11,243 nucleotides of DNA, taken from Asaia bogorensis. GTDB taxonomy: Bacteria > Pseudomonadota > Alphaproteobacteria > Acetobacterales > Acetobacteraceae. The stretch spans positions 1 through 11,243 of the forward strand of contig CAMBXJ010000081.1 of NCBI GenBank assembly GCA_945871455.1, in the 5' to 3' direction. Positions 1-7,188 of the stretch are shown here, piece after piece (positions within the stretch are counted from its first letter, which is position 1; every line of letters starts with the position of its first letter). The notes below the pieces were generated by a model, which was not told where the DNA came from, ran no database searches, and saw nothing but the letters and a program-made list of their open reading frames with translations. Position numbers and translations under genes: made by a program.

Positions 1-2
1 CC

Positions 3-926
3 CGGTCGGTCTGGTGGCTGGCGTTGGTCGCGATCTCCCTCATTGTCGGCGGGTTCTTCTTTCCGGTTATCAATCCGGATCAATCCGTGGCCCTGACCAA
101 CCGGACGCTGTCGATCGTCGCGGTGATCGTCACCGCGACCCTGGTGCACCATGCCCGCGACATCCAGGATCGTCTGGCCGCCCAGACCCAGCGGGCGGAA
201 GCGGCGGAGCGTATGAAGACCGCGATCCTGTCGACCCTCAGCGACGAAATCCGTCAGCCGCTGCACGGCCTGGTGGGACTATGCGGCGTCATGATGGCCG
301 ACTGCCGCCCCGACCAGCGCGCCTCGCTCGGCCAGGTCCAGGCCAGCGGCAAGCAGTTGATCGGGATGATCGAGAATCTGATCGACCTGACCCATCTCGA
401 CGAAAGATTGATCCGGACGGAGCCGCTCGATGTCGATCGGATGATCCATCAGGCCGTCTCCGCCATGCAACCCATCGCCAACGACAAGGACATCCTTCTG
501 GCCATCGATGCCGAACCAGGGCCGGCGCGTGTCGCGTTCGCGGATATCTGGGCGGTTCGGCGGATCCTGGACAACATTCTGGCCAATGCGCTGAAGTTTT
601 CACCGCGCGGCGCAGTGATCGAACTCGCGACCGAAACCGGGCCGAATTTCGTGGAACTGATCGTGCGCGACTCCGGCATCGGTATGACCGCCGAGGCGTT
701 GCGCAAACTGGCGGCCCCGTTGAGCGCACAACCCGCGCAGGACACCCAACCGCTGAATGTGGATGGGACCGGACTGACGCTCAGCCGCTACCTTGCCCGG
801 GCGATGGGGGCGGAATTGCTGTTCGATTCGGAACCCGGGGCCGGAACCACCGTCACCCTTCGCCTGCCGGCTGATCAGCCGCCACGTTCACGCTTCCCAG
901 TAATCCAGCAGGATCAGCCCGCATAG
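3..926 (+). CDS. Sensor histidine kinase-like protein with degenerate H-box (5' partial)
   Basis: The reading frame is open from the left edge, so the N-terminus is missing. What remains starts with a hydrophobic segment (bases 9-71, VWWLALVAISLIVGG), then a second one (about 100-155, SIVAVIVTATLV), then a charged linker. A HisKA-like helical hairpin follows at bases 210-415. Its H-box reads LSDEIRQPLHG where the family normally has SHE(L/I)RTPL, so the phospho-acceptor His is Asp (GAC, 243-245). The C-terminal HATPase_c domain looks complete: N-box NILANALKFS, G1 box RDSGIGM and G2 box GTGLTLSRYLARAMGAE, with a final GAGTTVTLRLP strand. It is therefore an inner-membrane protein likely to bind ATP but unable to use the usual His. 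A neighbouring His (PLHG) is not in the canonical place. The end overlaps copD by 39 nt, tail to tail. The ligand and response regulator are not visible. Family assignment is firm; activity is uncertain. Confidence 0.88.
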   Translation, partial: RSVWWLALVAISLIVGGFFFPVINPDQSVALTNRTLSIVAVIVTATLVHHARDIQDRLAAQTQRAEAAERMKTAILSTLSDEIRQPLHGLVGLCGVMMADCRPDQRASLGQVQASGKQLIGMIENLIDLTHLDERLIRTEPLDVDRMIHQAVSAMQPIANDKDILLAIDAEPGPARVAFADIWAVRRILDNILANALKFSPRGAVIELATETGPNFVELIVRDSGIGMTAEALRKLAAPLSAQPAQDTQPLNVDGTGLTLSRYLARAMGAELLFDSEPGAGTTVTLRLPADQPPRSRFPVIQQDQPA

Positions 927-2552
927 CAGGATACAGGTCGGCCATACCCAGCCGGCGATCCGGCGCGCCACCGGCTCGGTCTTCGGGTCGAGCCGCAATT
1001 CCAGCCACCGGCTCCACCCTGCCACGATCCCGGCCAGGGCCAGCGGCGTATGGCTCAGTTCGATCAGCAACTGCTCCTTGACGTTGGCGATGGCGTGGCT
1101 GTGGGTCAGCAGAAGAAGGCCGCCCGCGGCGCAGAGCAGCGGGAACACCAGGGCCTGACCGCCGCTGGTCCGCCCCGATGTCCTGACGCGCCATTCGAAC
1201 CAGGCGAACACCACGATCAGCAGAACGTAGGAGCGGTGCTGCAGCACCTCCACATCCCGGAAACTCTCCAGGAAGCCGACATCGCCCAGGGGCCAGGTTT
1301 CCGGATCGGAGCGGATGAAGAGGAAGACCGCCAGCCCCAGGAACACCAGCGGCCAATGTCGCGCCCAGCCCACGCCGGCCTGGTTGAGCAGGGCCAGCAG
1401 CCCGACGGTAACCACGAACAGTCCGGCCCAGTGGTGATTGTATTCGGACCAGGCGATATCGGCCGCATTGCGCGGCGGCAGTTCTCCGGCCCCCGGAACG
1501 AACGCGGCCTGCGGAGCGGCGCGGGTCTGCGCCGCCTCCTGATCCAGCTTCTGCTGCAAGGCGGGAAGCGCAAGGGAATTGTGATCGGGACTGGTCAGTC
1601 TGGGCCAGGCGGGGGTGTAGCGTTCCACGATCTCGGGCCAGGTCACCCGGTCGTCGGTCAGGTCGATCGCCGGGGGCACCGAGGTCAGGGAAGCGGCGGC
1701 GAAAAAGATCGCGACGCCAATCCCGACCTCCACTTCCGCGAACCGGCGCAGGCGGTTGATTGATGTGCCGGGGTTGGAGCGCAACCGCTCGACCAGCAGG
1801 AAATTCATGCCGCCAAGGCCGAGCAGGAGGAGGAAAAGGATGATTTTGGCGGAAACCATGACGCCGTAGGCGGTGCCGTAGAAGCCCCACAGGTCGCCGA
1901 TGTAATGGACGCACATGCCGATGCCGCTGAACAGAATGCAGGCGACGCCCAGCATCGACAGGCGGGAGAAACGGGCGCCGATCAAGCGGATCGCGGTTGG
2001 GGTGGTGGCACGCGAAAGCGCCATCAGGAAGCTCGGGATGCCGCCGATCCAGATCGCCGCACCCGCTTGGTGCAGCCAACCGATGGCCAGCAACAGGGCT
2101 CGGTCGTCGAGGCGCGCCACGGCGTGGGTGGTCAAGGTCGCGGCAGCAAAGCCCAGGACGGTGACGGGCAGCAGAAGCGCGGTCGGCGCGTGGGTGCCCT
2201 TGGTCAGCAACAGCGCCAGTAGGATCGCGGCGACAATGGCTTTAATCAGCCCGGCAATCGCGAAATGGGCGGTCGCGGCGTTGACGAAATCCAGGTGGAC
2301 CGTGTCGATCAGGACCGCGACCTGAAGCGCGACGGTCGCGGCCTCGGTCAGCAGCAGAGCGGCGGCGCCCCAGGTGGCCAGCCTGACGGTGCCGGCGGCG
2401 ATGGAGGGGCCGGCCTGTTGCAGCCGAGGCGACAGCGGGCGCACCAGGCACGCCAGGAACACGATCGCACCCATCGTGATGGATTGGGCCAGGATCGTGG
2501 CGCCATGCAGGATGATCGACAGATAGCCGAACAGGTCGAGCAGCAGTTCCAC
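888..2552 (-). CDS. copD: CopD-family copper resistance membrane protein, long form
   Basis: A polytopic inner-membrane protein of 554 residues. About eight hydrophobic segments fill residues 1-290, including the CopD-domain signature region GWLHQAGAAIWIGGIPSF. A hydrophilic stretch of roughly 80 residues follows (about 291-375), then about six more membrane segments. The C-terminal half carries possible metal ligands: SEYNHHWAG, VEVLQHRSY and LLTHSHAIANVKEQLLIELSHTP (two adjoining blocks). Canonical CopD is about 300 residues, so this is the extended form with a second membrane module. CopD with CopC is thought to move copper across the inner membrane; the direction and the role of the second half are not settled. 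The start is GTG, 3 nt after the copC stop, which supports translational coupling. No copper sensor gene lies next to it. Confidence 0.88.
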   Translation of the reverse strand: MELLLDLFGYLSIILHGATILAQSITMGAIVFLACLVRPLSPRLQQAGPSIAAGTVRLATWGAAALLLTEAATVALQVAVLIDTVHLDFVNAATAHFAIAGLIKAIVAAILLALLLTKGTHAPTALLLPVTVLGFAAATLTTHAVARLDDRALLLAIGWLHQAGAAIWIGGIPSFLMALSRATTPTAIRLIGARFSRLSMLGVACILFSGIGMCVHYIGDLWGFYGTAYGVMVSAKIILFLLLLGLGGMNFLLVERLRSNPGTSINRLRRFAEVEVGIGVAIFFAAASLTSVPPAIDLTDDRVTWPEIVERYTPAWPRLTSPDHNSLALPALQQKLDQEAAQTRAAPQAAFVPGAGELPPRNAADIAWSEYNHHWAGLFVVTVGLLALLNQAGVGWARHWPLVFLGLAVFLFIRSDPETWPLGDVGFLESFRDVEVLQHRSYVLLIVVFAWFEWRVRTSGRTSGGQALVFPLLCAAGGLLLLTHSHAIANVKEQLLIELSHTPLALAGIVAGWSRWLELRLDPKTEPVARRIAGWVWPTCILLCGLILLDYWEA

Positions 2553-2555
2553 GGC

Positions 2556-2963
2556 TCAGGGACCCGCGACCGTGAACGGCAGGTCGCCGCGCGTGATATG
2601 GCCGTCGATCGCCAGCACCTGCCAGCGCATCACGTAGGCTCCCCGCGGCAGGTCCAGGTTGGCGTTGATCGCCTCGGGGGGGCCGTCGGGGTCGATGGCG
2701 ACCGGCATTCGGGTCTTGTCCGGTCGGATCAGGGTAAGCACCGAGCGGGTCCGGTCGATCCGGCTGTTGTAGCGCAGGCGAAGCTGGATCGTTCCAGCGG
2801 GAACCGAGCCGTTGGCGGTTGGTTGGCTGGCTTCCAGGATCGCGTGCGCCGCCGCCGAGTTCGGTGTGAGTGCGATCGCGGCAAGCGCCATGCCGAGGGC
2901 ACGTCTGGGCAGGGTGTGTCTGGGCAGGGTGTGTCTGGGCAGGGGATCGGGGGAATCTGGCAC
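2556..2963 (-). CDS. copC: CopC-domain periplasmic copper-binding protein
   Basis: A small exported protein with one CopC beta-barrel domain. The chosen GTG start has AGGAGA six bases upstream; an in-frame GTG at 2969 abuts that site and is less likely. The N-terminus is unusual: RHTLP occurs twice before a twin-arginine-like PRRALGMALA and a short hydrophobic core. Cleavage after NSAAA would leave a mature protein starting HAILEASQP. That amino-terminal His (residue 40), with Asp120 and His122 in the C-terminal AIDGHITRGD, matches the His1/Asp/His Cu(II) site known in CopC proteins. No Met-rich Cu(I) loop is seen, so it looks like a Cu(II)-only type. It would deliver or hold copper for the adjoining CopD. 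Export by Tat rather than Sec is only suggested by the paired Arg. Confidence 0.88.
   Translation of the reverse strand: MPDSPDPLPRHTLPRHTLPRRALGMALAAIALTPNSAAAHAILEASQPTANGSVPAGTIQLRLRYNSRIDRTRSVLTLIRPDKTRMPVAIDPDGPPEAINANLDLPRGAYVMRWQVLAIDGHITRGDLPFTVAGP
2903..2945. repeat. 15-bp tandem repeat inside the copC signal peptide region
   Basis: GTCTGGGCAGGGTGT is present twice exactly (2903-2917, 2918-2932), followed by a 12-base match at 2933-2944. Because 15 is divisible by three, the repeat stays in frame and encodes RHTLP units in the n-region of the CopC signal peptide. Copy-number change would lengthen or shorten the leader by five residues without a frameshift. Confidence 0.9.
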
Positions 2964-3342
2964 GGTCACTCTCCTGCACCGGCGCGGGCGGGGCCGTGTA
3001 GCGTGCGGCTGGCTTGCTGTCCAACCGGGGCGGTTGGCCGACTGTCATCAGGCGCTCCCGGAGAATGACCGCGCCAATTCCGCAACACCAACCGGTGTGT
3101 CCGCCATGGTGCATCGCATATCGGGCGACGCGGTTACTCTTGAGCGCGTCTTATGCCAGCCGGCCGAAACAATGACCCATAGGCGTCCCCTCCCCGTCAG
3201 CGCCGGACTTACCGCCCCCTTTTTGGGGTTGAAGCGCGGTTTGCCGGGTCTAGCCGGGCAATGCGGGGCAACAAACCGCAAAGAGACATTGCTACCCCTT
3301 TTATGAGTGCATCATATCCCCAAACAGGGCTTTAGCGTTGCA
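2964..3342. other. Intergenic region between rnhA and copC
   Basis: About 380 nt with no convincing gene. Open frames exist on both strands (for example minus 3048-3281), but they are rich in Arg, Pro and Gly, have no recognisable domain and no good ribosome site. The region should hold the end of the rnhA transcript and the copC promoter. Near the middle, CCCC-TTTTT-GGGG (3216-3228) sits inside ACCGC/GCGGT (3211-3215/3236-3240) and could form an interrupted hairpin. I could not point to a clear -35/-10 pair. Confidence 0.5.
3021..3037. promoter_or_regulatory. Perfect 7-bp inverted repeat upstream of copC
   Basis: CCAACCG GGG CGGTTGG is a perfect seven-base inverted repeat with a 3-nt centre, about 58 nt upstream of the copC start. 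It may be a hairpin in the copC leader or a protein-binding site. It does not resemble the CueR-type operator. A second short palindrome, ACACC-AACC-GGTGT, lies further upstream near 3085-3098. Function is inferred only from position. Confidence 0.35.
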
Positions 3343-3852
3343 TCAGCGCCGTTTCCGCCCTTGCGCGACCCCATCTTCCCGGGCCTGGGTTGCCAGCTTG
3401 TCGGCACGCTCATTCAGCGGAATGCCCACATGGCTGCGCACCCAATGCCACTCCACCTGATGCGTGGCGGCGGCATCCAGGATGCGGCGCCATAGATCCA
3501 TGTTCTTCACCGGGTCGCCCGCGGCGTTGCGCCAGTTCTTGCGCACCCAGCCCTGGTGCCAACGGGTGATGCCATTCTTCAGATATTCGCTGTCGGTGTA
3601 GAGTCGCACCTCGCACGGCCGCTTCAACGTCTCCAGCGCCGAAGCCGCAGCCGTCAGCTCCATCCGATTGTTCGTGGTGTCCGGTTCGTAGCCGGACAAC
3701 TCCTTCTCCACACCACGATACACCATGATTGCCGACCAGCCGCCGGGACCCGGATTCGGCTTACACCCGCCATCGGTCCAGATGTCCACAACCCGCTCCG
3801 GATCGACAGGGAGCGACACGGTGACGTCCTTAGATGCCATAGGCGTGCTCAT
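3343..3852 (-). CDS. rnhA: Ribonuclease HI
   Basis: Degrades the RNA strand of RNA-DNA hybrids (R-loops, primer remnants) in the cytoplasm. The 169-residue protein has all catalytic residues: Asp27 in IWTDGG, Glu65 in NNRMEL, Asp87 in LYTDSEY, His141 in VRSHVG and Asp151 in NERAD. Their spacing (38, 22, 54, 10) is the same as in E. coli RNase HI, which makes the assignment firm. Compared with that enzyme it has about 17 extra residues at the N-terminus. An alternative ATG at 3840 (MASKDVTV) would shorten this, and neither start has a strong ribosome site. The start overlaps the end of thrB by 23 nt, so the two are probably translated from one message. Confidence 0.97.
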   Translation of the reverse strand: MSTPMASKDVTVSLPVDPERVVDIWTDGGCKPNPGPGGWSAIMVYRGVEKELSGYEPDTTNNRMELTAAASALETLKRPCEVRLYTDSEYLKNGITRWHQGWVRKNWRNAAGDPVKNMDLWRRILDAAATHQVEWHWVRSHVGIPLNERADKLATQAREDGVAQGRKRR

Positions 3853-4789
3853 CCTGGGCGGACAAATGGAACCGCAGGCGGCGAAAATACTCGCGCGGAT
3901 CCTTGCGGGTGACCAGCGCGCCCGCCGGGGTGTTCAACCAGTCGAACAGCCGGGTCAGCAGGAACCGCATCGCCGCGCCCTGGCACAACACCGGCAAGGC
4001 CGCCCGTTCCCGCATGGAAAGTGGCCGGACCGCCTGATACGCCGACAACAGACCGCGTGCCTTGGTGACGTTGAAGGAAAAATCCGGCTCGAAGCACCAG
4101 GCGTTCAGACAGATCGCGATGTCGTAGGCGAGCACGTCGGTCGCCGCGAAATAGAAATCGATCAGGCCCGACAATTTCCCATCCAGGAAAAACACGTTGT
4201 CCGGGAAGAGGTCGGCATGGATGTGACCGACCGGCAGATCCACCGGCCAAGCGGTCAAAATGGACGACAAAGCCCGATCCAGGTCCAAGGCAAGCCCGGC
4301 CTGAACCTCCCCCGCCCGTGCCCGCGACCGGTCCAGCAGCGGCACCCAATCGCTCGGCCCCAGGGCGTTGACGCGACGTGGTGCATAATCCACGCCGGCC
4401 AGATGCAGCGCGGCCAGGGCGGATCCCACCGGACCGCAATGCTCGCCCCGCACCCGCCGCGGCCAGACGCCGGGCAGGAAGGTGGTGATCGCCGCGTGCC
4501 GCCCGCATAGATGGCGCAACGCGGCCCCGTCTCGCCCCCGCACCGGCTGCGGGCAGACGATGCCGCGCTGTGCCAGATGCTCCATCAGACCCAGGAACCA
4601 GGGCAGGTCCGCCGGATCGACGCGCCTTTCATACAAGGTGAGAATAAAATCGCCCGACGTCGTGCGCAGCGAGAAGTTGGAATTCTCCACGCCTTCCGCG
4701 ATGCCGCGAAACGCCACCATGGAGCCGATGTCGTAATCGACCAGGAATGCGGCGAGCGCCTCGTCGGTAACCTCGGTATAGACCGCCAA
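3830..4789 (-). CDS. thrB: Homoserine kinase, APH-like type
   Basis: Phosphorylates L-homoserine with ATP, the step before threonine synthase in threonine biosynthesis; cytoplasmic. The 319-residue protein belongs to the aminoglycoside-phosphotransferase-like fold, not the GHMP-kinase homoserine kinase of enterobacteria. Visible marks are the conserved start [11 protein letters not shown], the nucleotide-side [13 protein letters not shown] (29-41), the catalytic loop [10 protein letters not shown] (189-198, Asp193 as base) and the metal-binding IDFYFA (Asp211). The start is a TTG, chosen because AVYTEV is the usual N-terminus of the family. It lies 21 nt after the preceding stop, with a hairpin in the gap. 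It overlaps rnhA downstream, a pairing common in alphaproteobacteria. Confidence 0.95.
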   Translation of the reverse strand: MAVYTEVTDEALAAFLVDYDIGSMVAFRGIAEGVENSNFSLRTTSGDFILTLYERRVDPADLPWFLGLMEHLAQRGIVCPQPVRGRDGAALRHLCGRHAAITTFLPGVWPRRVRGEHCGPVGSALAALHLAGVDYAPRRVNALGPSDWVPLLDRSRARAGEVQAGLALDLDRALSSILTAWPVDLPVGHIHADLFPDNVFFLDGKLSGLIDFYFAATDVLAYDIAICLNAWCFEPDFSFNVTKARGLLSAYQAVRPLSMRERAALPVLCQGAAMRFLLTRLFDWLNTPAGALVTRKDPREYFRRLRFHLSAQDEHAYGI

Positions 4790-4796
4790 CGGACGG

Positions 4797-4811
4797 ACCC
4801 GGCGGCCGGGT
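4797..4811. terminator. Short GC hairpin between the NDUFS4-like gene and thrB
   Basis: ACCCGG-cgg-CCGGGT is a perfect 6-bp stem with a 3-nt loop. It touches the stop codon of the NDUFS4-like gene and ends 7 nt before the TTG start of thrB. There is no T-run, so it is more likely an attenuating or processing hairpin than a classical intrinsic terminator. It could occlude thrB initiation, which already has a weak start. Confidence 0.35.
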
Positions 4812-5116
4812 CAATGCGTCCAGTTCACCGTCCGGCCGTATTTGAAATTGTCCGCATAGGCCTTGGGACGCACGCGGCGGGACTGCGGCAATTCGATCTC
4901 GGCCAGCACACCATTGCGTTCGGCGTAGGCGATAGCTTCGTCGCGCGTGGCGAAAGTCAGTCGGACCTGCTTTTGCGTATCTTCGCTGCCGATCCAGCCC
5001 ATCAGCGGGTCGGCCCGCCGCGGCGCGCTGGGCATGAATTCCAGCACCCAATCATGCGTCTTGGCCCAGCCGGATTGCATGGCGTTTTTCGGCGGCTGGT
5101 AGATGCGGGCACGCAT
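4811..5116 (-). CDS. NADH dehydrogenase complex I accessory subunit, NDUFS4/18-kDa family
   Basis: A 101-residue protein of the ETC complex I subunit family (NDUFS4, also called the 18-kDa or AQDQ subunit), found in mitochondria and alphaproteobacteria. There it is a peripheral subunit of the NADH:quinone oxidoreductase arm. Family marks include [17 protein letters not shown] near the start, W-x-[37 protein letters not shown] and the closing [15 protein letters not shown] (with the typical Asn-Phe). The ATG at 5116 has CGGAG eight bases upstream. A longer frame to 5269 runs through the tRNA and is rejected. The gene is close behind tRNA-Pro (34 nt), so it may be read partly from the tRNA promoter. 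Confidence 0.92.
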   Translation of the reverse strand: MRARIYQPPKNAMQSGWAKTHDWVLEFMPSAPRRADPLMGWIGSEDTQKQVRLTFATRDEAIAYAERNGVLAEIELPQSRRVRPKAYADNFKYGRTVNWTH

Positions 5117-5150
5117 GGACGATTCTCCGACAGACTGGGCATCGATCGTC

Positions 5151-5227
5151 TGGTCGGGGCGGCGGGACTCGAACCCACGACCTCCTGTACCCAAAACAGG
5201 CGCGCTACCAGGCTGCGCCACACCCCG
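5151..5227 (-). tRNA. tRNA-Pro (anticodon UGG)
   Basis: A full cloverleaf can be folded on the minus strand. The acceptor CGGGGTG pairs with CGCCCCG; the D-arm contains GCGC-AGCCTGGTA-GCGC; the anticodon stem CCTGT/ACAGG encloses loop TTTGGGT with anticodon TGG; and the T-arm is GTGGG-TTCGAGT-CCCGC (one G-T-type pair allowed). The discriminator is A and the 3' CCA is encoded. UGG reads proline codons by wobble. Confidence 0.97.
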
Positions 5228-5271
5228 ACGACTCGGCCGGAACCTATGAGTCCAGGCCCGCCAAGGCAAGC

Positions 5272-5277
5272 ACTATA
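5272..5277 (-). promoter_or_regulatory. Candidate -10 element for tRNA-Pro
   Basis: TATAGT on the minus strand lies about 45 nt upstream of the mature tRNA 5' end and is close to the TATAAT consensus. No good TTGACA-like -35 is found at the right distance. The -35 position instead falls inside the first copy of the 22-bp repeat. Start of transcription would be near 5265, giving a leader of roughly 38 nt. Confidence 0.5.
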
Positions 5278-5284
5278 CCGGCCC

Positions 5285-5394
5285 CGTCGCACGATTACCC
5301 ACGCGCCGTCGCACGATTACCCACGCGCCGTCGCGCGATTGCCCACGCACCGCCGCGCGATTGCCCACGCGCCGTCGCGCGATTGCCGACCGGT
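5285..5394. repeat. Five tandem 22-bp repeats upstream of tRNA-Pro
   Basis: Five head-to-tail 22-bp units start at 5285, 5307, 5329, 5351 and 5373. Units 1 and 2 are identical, units 3 and 4 differ at a few bases, and unit 5 is diverged at its far end. On the minus strand the shared core is CGTGGGYAATCGYGCG. In units 3-5 the core has the inverted arms GCG(C)G and CGCGC around it, so each could form a small hairpin. There are no spacers, so this is not a CRISPR. The length is not a multiple of three and no gene spans it, so it is non-coding. It lies between the hydroxylase stop and the tRNA-Pro -10. Confidence 0.9.
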
Positions 5395-5435
5395 TCGGCC
5401 GATCCGCCACGCGGTGGCCGTCATCGCGGACAGGC

Positions 5436-5960
5436 TCAACGCCCGGACGGGTCCGGCTTGCGGAAGGTGCGGAAGGCGCGGTCCCAGAAGAAATCCATCA
5501 CCGCGAAGTTCGCGTTGGCATGCAGATGATGGACGAAATGGAGCTGCTGCTTGCGGCGAAACCAGGCGAACCGGGTCAACCAGGACCCATGCACATGATA
5601 CTCCCGGTCCAGCACCACATGCGCGCCGAACGACGCACCGGACGCCGCGATCAGGGTCAGAAACAACCCGATGGGCAACACGAAGAACAGGCCAGCCGCG
5701 ATCAGCGCGATTGGCACCAGGAAGAAGGGCGTGTTTTTGCCGTCGGAGCCGTGATAAATCGCCGATTCGAGATGACCGCGCGCATAGAAGGTGTGATGGA
5801 AATTGATATGGTTGCGGAAAAACCATCCGCCGAAGCGCTTATGGCCCAGCCAATGATGCAGAACAGTCTGACCGCACGACACCGTCAGATGCGCGCCGAT
5901 GATCACCGCCGCGAACAAGGGCATCTCGAATAGCAGCCAATGCGCCCATCCAGGCATCAT
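5436..5960 (-). CDS. Fatty acid hydroxylase / sterol desaturase superfamily membrane protein
   Basis: A small di-iron membrane oxygenase-like protein of 174 residues. The His clusters expected for the family are present: LHHWLGH, NHINFHH, HVVLDREYHVH and QLHFVHHLH, with hydrophobic segments between them (about 10-30 and a hairpin near 75-110). Members hydroxylate or desaturate lipid carbons using O2 and a di-iron centre; the substrate here cannot be told. I chose the ATG pair at 5955-5960 because the longer frame (GTG at 6056) starts inside the hairpin behind the cold-shock gene and adds a low-complexity leader. No clear ribosome site was seen for either. It is shorter than many family members (200-280 residues). 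Confidence 0.85.
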   Translation of the reverse strand: MMPGWAHWLLFEMPLFAAVIIGAHLTVSCGQTVLHHWLGHKRFGGWFFRNHINFHHTFYARGHLESAIYHGSDGKNTPFFLVPIALIAAGLFFVLPIGLFLTLIAASGASFGAHVVLDREYHVHGSWLTRFAWFRRKQQLHFVHHLHANANFAVMDFFWDRAFRTFRKPDPSGR

Positions 5961-6025
5961 CAACCGTGCGACCGGCCGAATTGGCTGGCCGCGAACGCCA
6001 TAAGGTCCATCGGGGCATGCCTCGT

Positions 6026-6055
6026 TGCCGGCGTCGCCGCGAAGCGGCGCCGGCA
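6026..6055 (-). terminator. Strong hairpin downstream of the cold-shock gene
   Basis: Arms T-GCCGG/CCGGC-A and CGCCGC/GCGGCG close a 3-nt loop, with a 3-nt bulge on one side, making a 12-bp GC-rich stem that begins 7 nt after the csp stop. No T-run follows, so it may end transcription with Rho or protect the short csp message from decay. Confidence 0.5.
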
Positions 6056-6062
6056 CCCGTGA

Positions 6063-6269
6063 TCAGACCGATTTAAGGTTGATCGCCGAGGTCTTGCCCT
6101 GTTGACCCTGCTCCAGGTCATAGGTCAGCTTCTGGCCTTCGTTCAGGCCGGAAAGGCCGGCCCGTTCCACCGCCGAGATATGGACAAAGACGTCCTTGGA
6201 CGAATCATCGGGCTGGATAAACCCGAAACCCTTTTGCGAATTGAACCACTTAACCGTTCCTTGAGACAT
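6063..6269 (-). CDS. Cold-shock domain protein (CspA family)
   Basis: A 68-residue single cold-shock domain protein, the usual family length. It binds single-stranded RNA/DNA and melts secondary structure. RNP1 is KGFGFI (13-18), RNP2 is VFVHI (27-31), with GTVKWFN at the start and GPQA-like [12 protein letters not shown] near the end. The ATG has CGGAG eight bases upstream. About 175 nt lie upstream before the CarD-family stop, long enough for the structured 5' leader that such genes often have. A strong hairpin follows the stop, so it is probably a single-gene transcript. Which csp paralogue this is cannot be told. Confidence 0.96.
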   Translation of the reverse strand: MSQGTVKWFNSQKGFGFIQPDDSSKDVFVHISAVERAGLSGLNEGQKLTYDLEQGQQGKTSAINLKSV

Positions 6270-6444
6270 AGTCGCTACTCCGTGCTACCCGGCGGCCCAC
6301 ATCGTATGGGCCGAAATACTTTTCAAAATCTTGGTCACCGGATGCGATATCATCGCCAGGGCAGGTACAACCAGTCTACGCAGAAAAGTGCCGTCCACCC
6401 AACATGGGGCCGCGGAGCCGCTTTCGCCACAAAAATAATTCAGG

Positions 6445-7104
6445 TTACGACGCAACAGCTTCCGAATTCGCTTCGGACGGCTCGATCACCGACGCGACCG
6501 TCTCGACGACCGCGGCGTCCGGCGCCTTGGTCTCCCGCAGCACCTGCGTCAGACGCGCCAGCGCATCGGTCTTGCCGACCCCGGTCACCGCCGCGTATTC
6601 GCCGGCCAGCCGGTCGATCGCCAGTTCAAACAAATTGCGCTGGCTATAGCTGGATCCCGACCCGTCCGCCGCCTTCTGCAAATCGCGCACCACCTGCGCC
6701 AGCACCGTCAGGTCCCCCGAATTAATCCTCGCCACGAACTCCTGTGCTCGGCGTGCCCATAAAAGGCGGCTGACCCGGGGGCGGCCGGCGAGCGTCACCA
6801 GAACCTCCGCCATTGCTTCCTTGGTGGCGATCTTGCGCAGACCGCACACCCCTGCCTGCGACACCGGCACACGCAGCGTCATCTGGTTATCGTCGAAGGA
6901 TATCTGGATCAGATTGAGCGAGTGTCCACCGATGTCCTGCGTGCCGACCCGGTCCACCCTGCCGACGCCATGCGTGGGGTAAACGACAAAATCGCCCACC
7001 TGGAATCGCGCCGCATCGGGCGCTTCGATCTGTGCGGCCGTCGCATCGAAAGCGGCATGCACCATCGAGGTCGTGATCGGAATCGCTACCACCAGTTTCG
7101 CCAC
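6445..7104 (-). CDS. CarD-family transcriptional regulator
   Basis: A cytoplasmic RNA-polymerase-binding regulator. Residues about 34-95 form the CarD/CdnL/TRCF RNAP-interaction domain (FQVGDFVVYPTHGVGRVDRV, then MTLRVPVSQA). Residues about 100-190 form the helical C-terminal domain (RRAQEFVARINSGDLTVLAQVVRDL, ending QRNLFELAIDRLAGEYAAV, given in parts). Such proteins stabilise open promoter complexes, often at rRNA and other growth genes. It is 219 residues against about 165 for typical alphaproteobacterial CarD. The extra parts are about 30 residues before the RID and an Ala/Glu-rich tail of about 30. The GTG at 7104 has no good ribosome site; an ATG at 7065 is a possible alternative. Confidence 0.92.
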   Translation of the reverse strand: MAKLVVAIPITTSMVHAAFDATAAQIEAPDAARFQVGDFVVYPTHGVGRVDRVGTQDIGGHSLNLIQISFDDNQMTLRVPVSQAGVCGLRKIATKEAMAEVLVTLAGRPRVSRLLWARRAQEFVARINSGDLTVLAQVVRDLQKAADGSGSSYSQRNLFELAIDRLAGEYAAVTGVGKTDALARLTQVLRETKAPDAAVVETVASVIEPSEANSEAVAS

Positions 7105-7188
7105 CTTGTTTGAGGAAAGCTAATATGGGGCAGATCCCGCACAAATGCACCCGCGCTTGGCGAAGGATCGCGCATACCGGTCAGACGA

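Noticed and set aside
3048..3281. Minus-strand open frame of 77 codons between rnhA and copC
   Set aside because: No recognisable domain, Arg/Pro-rich composition typical of chance frames in GC-rich DNA, and no good ribosome site.
4811..5269. Longer version of the NDUFS4-like gene starting upstream
   Set aside because: It would run through tRNA-Pro; the ATG at 5116 has a proper ribosome site and fits the family length.
5285..5394. CRISPR array
   Set aside because: Units are directly adjacent with no unique spacers and no cas genes are present.
5436..6056. Longer hydroxylase start at GTG 6056
   Set aside because: The start would be inside the hairpin behind the cold-shock gene, and the added leader has no family similarity.
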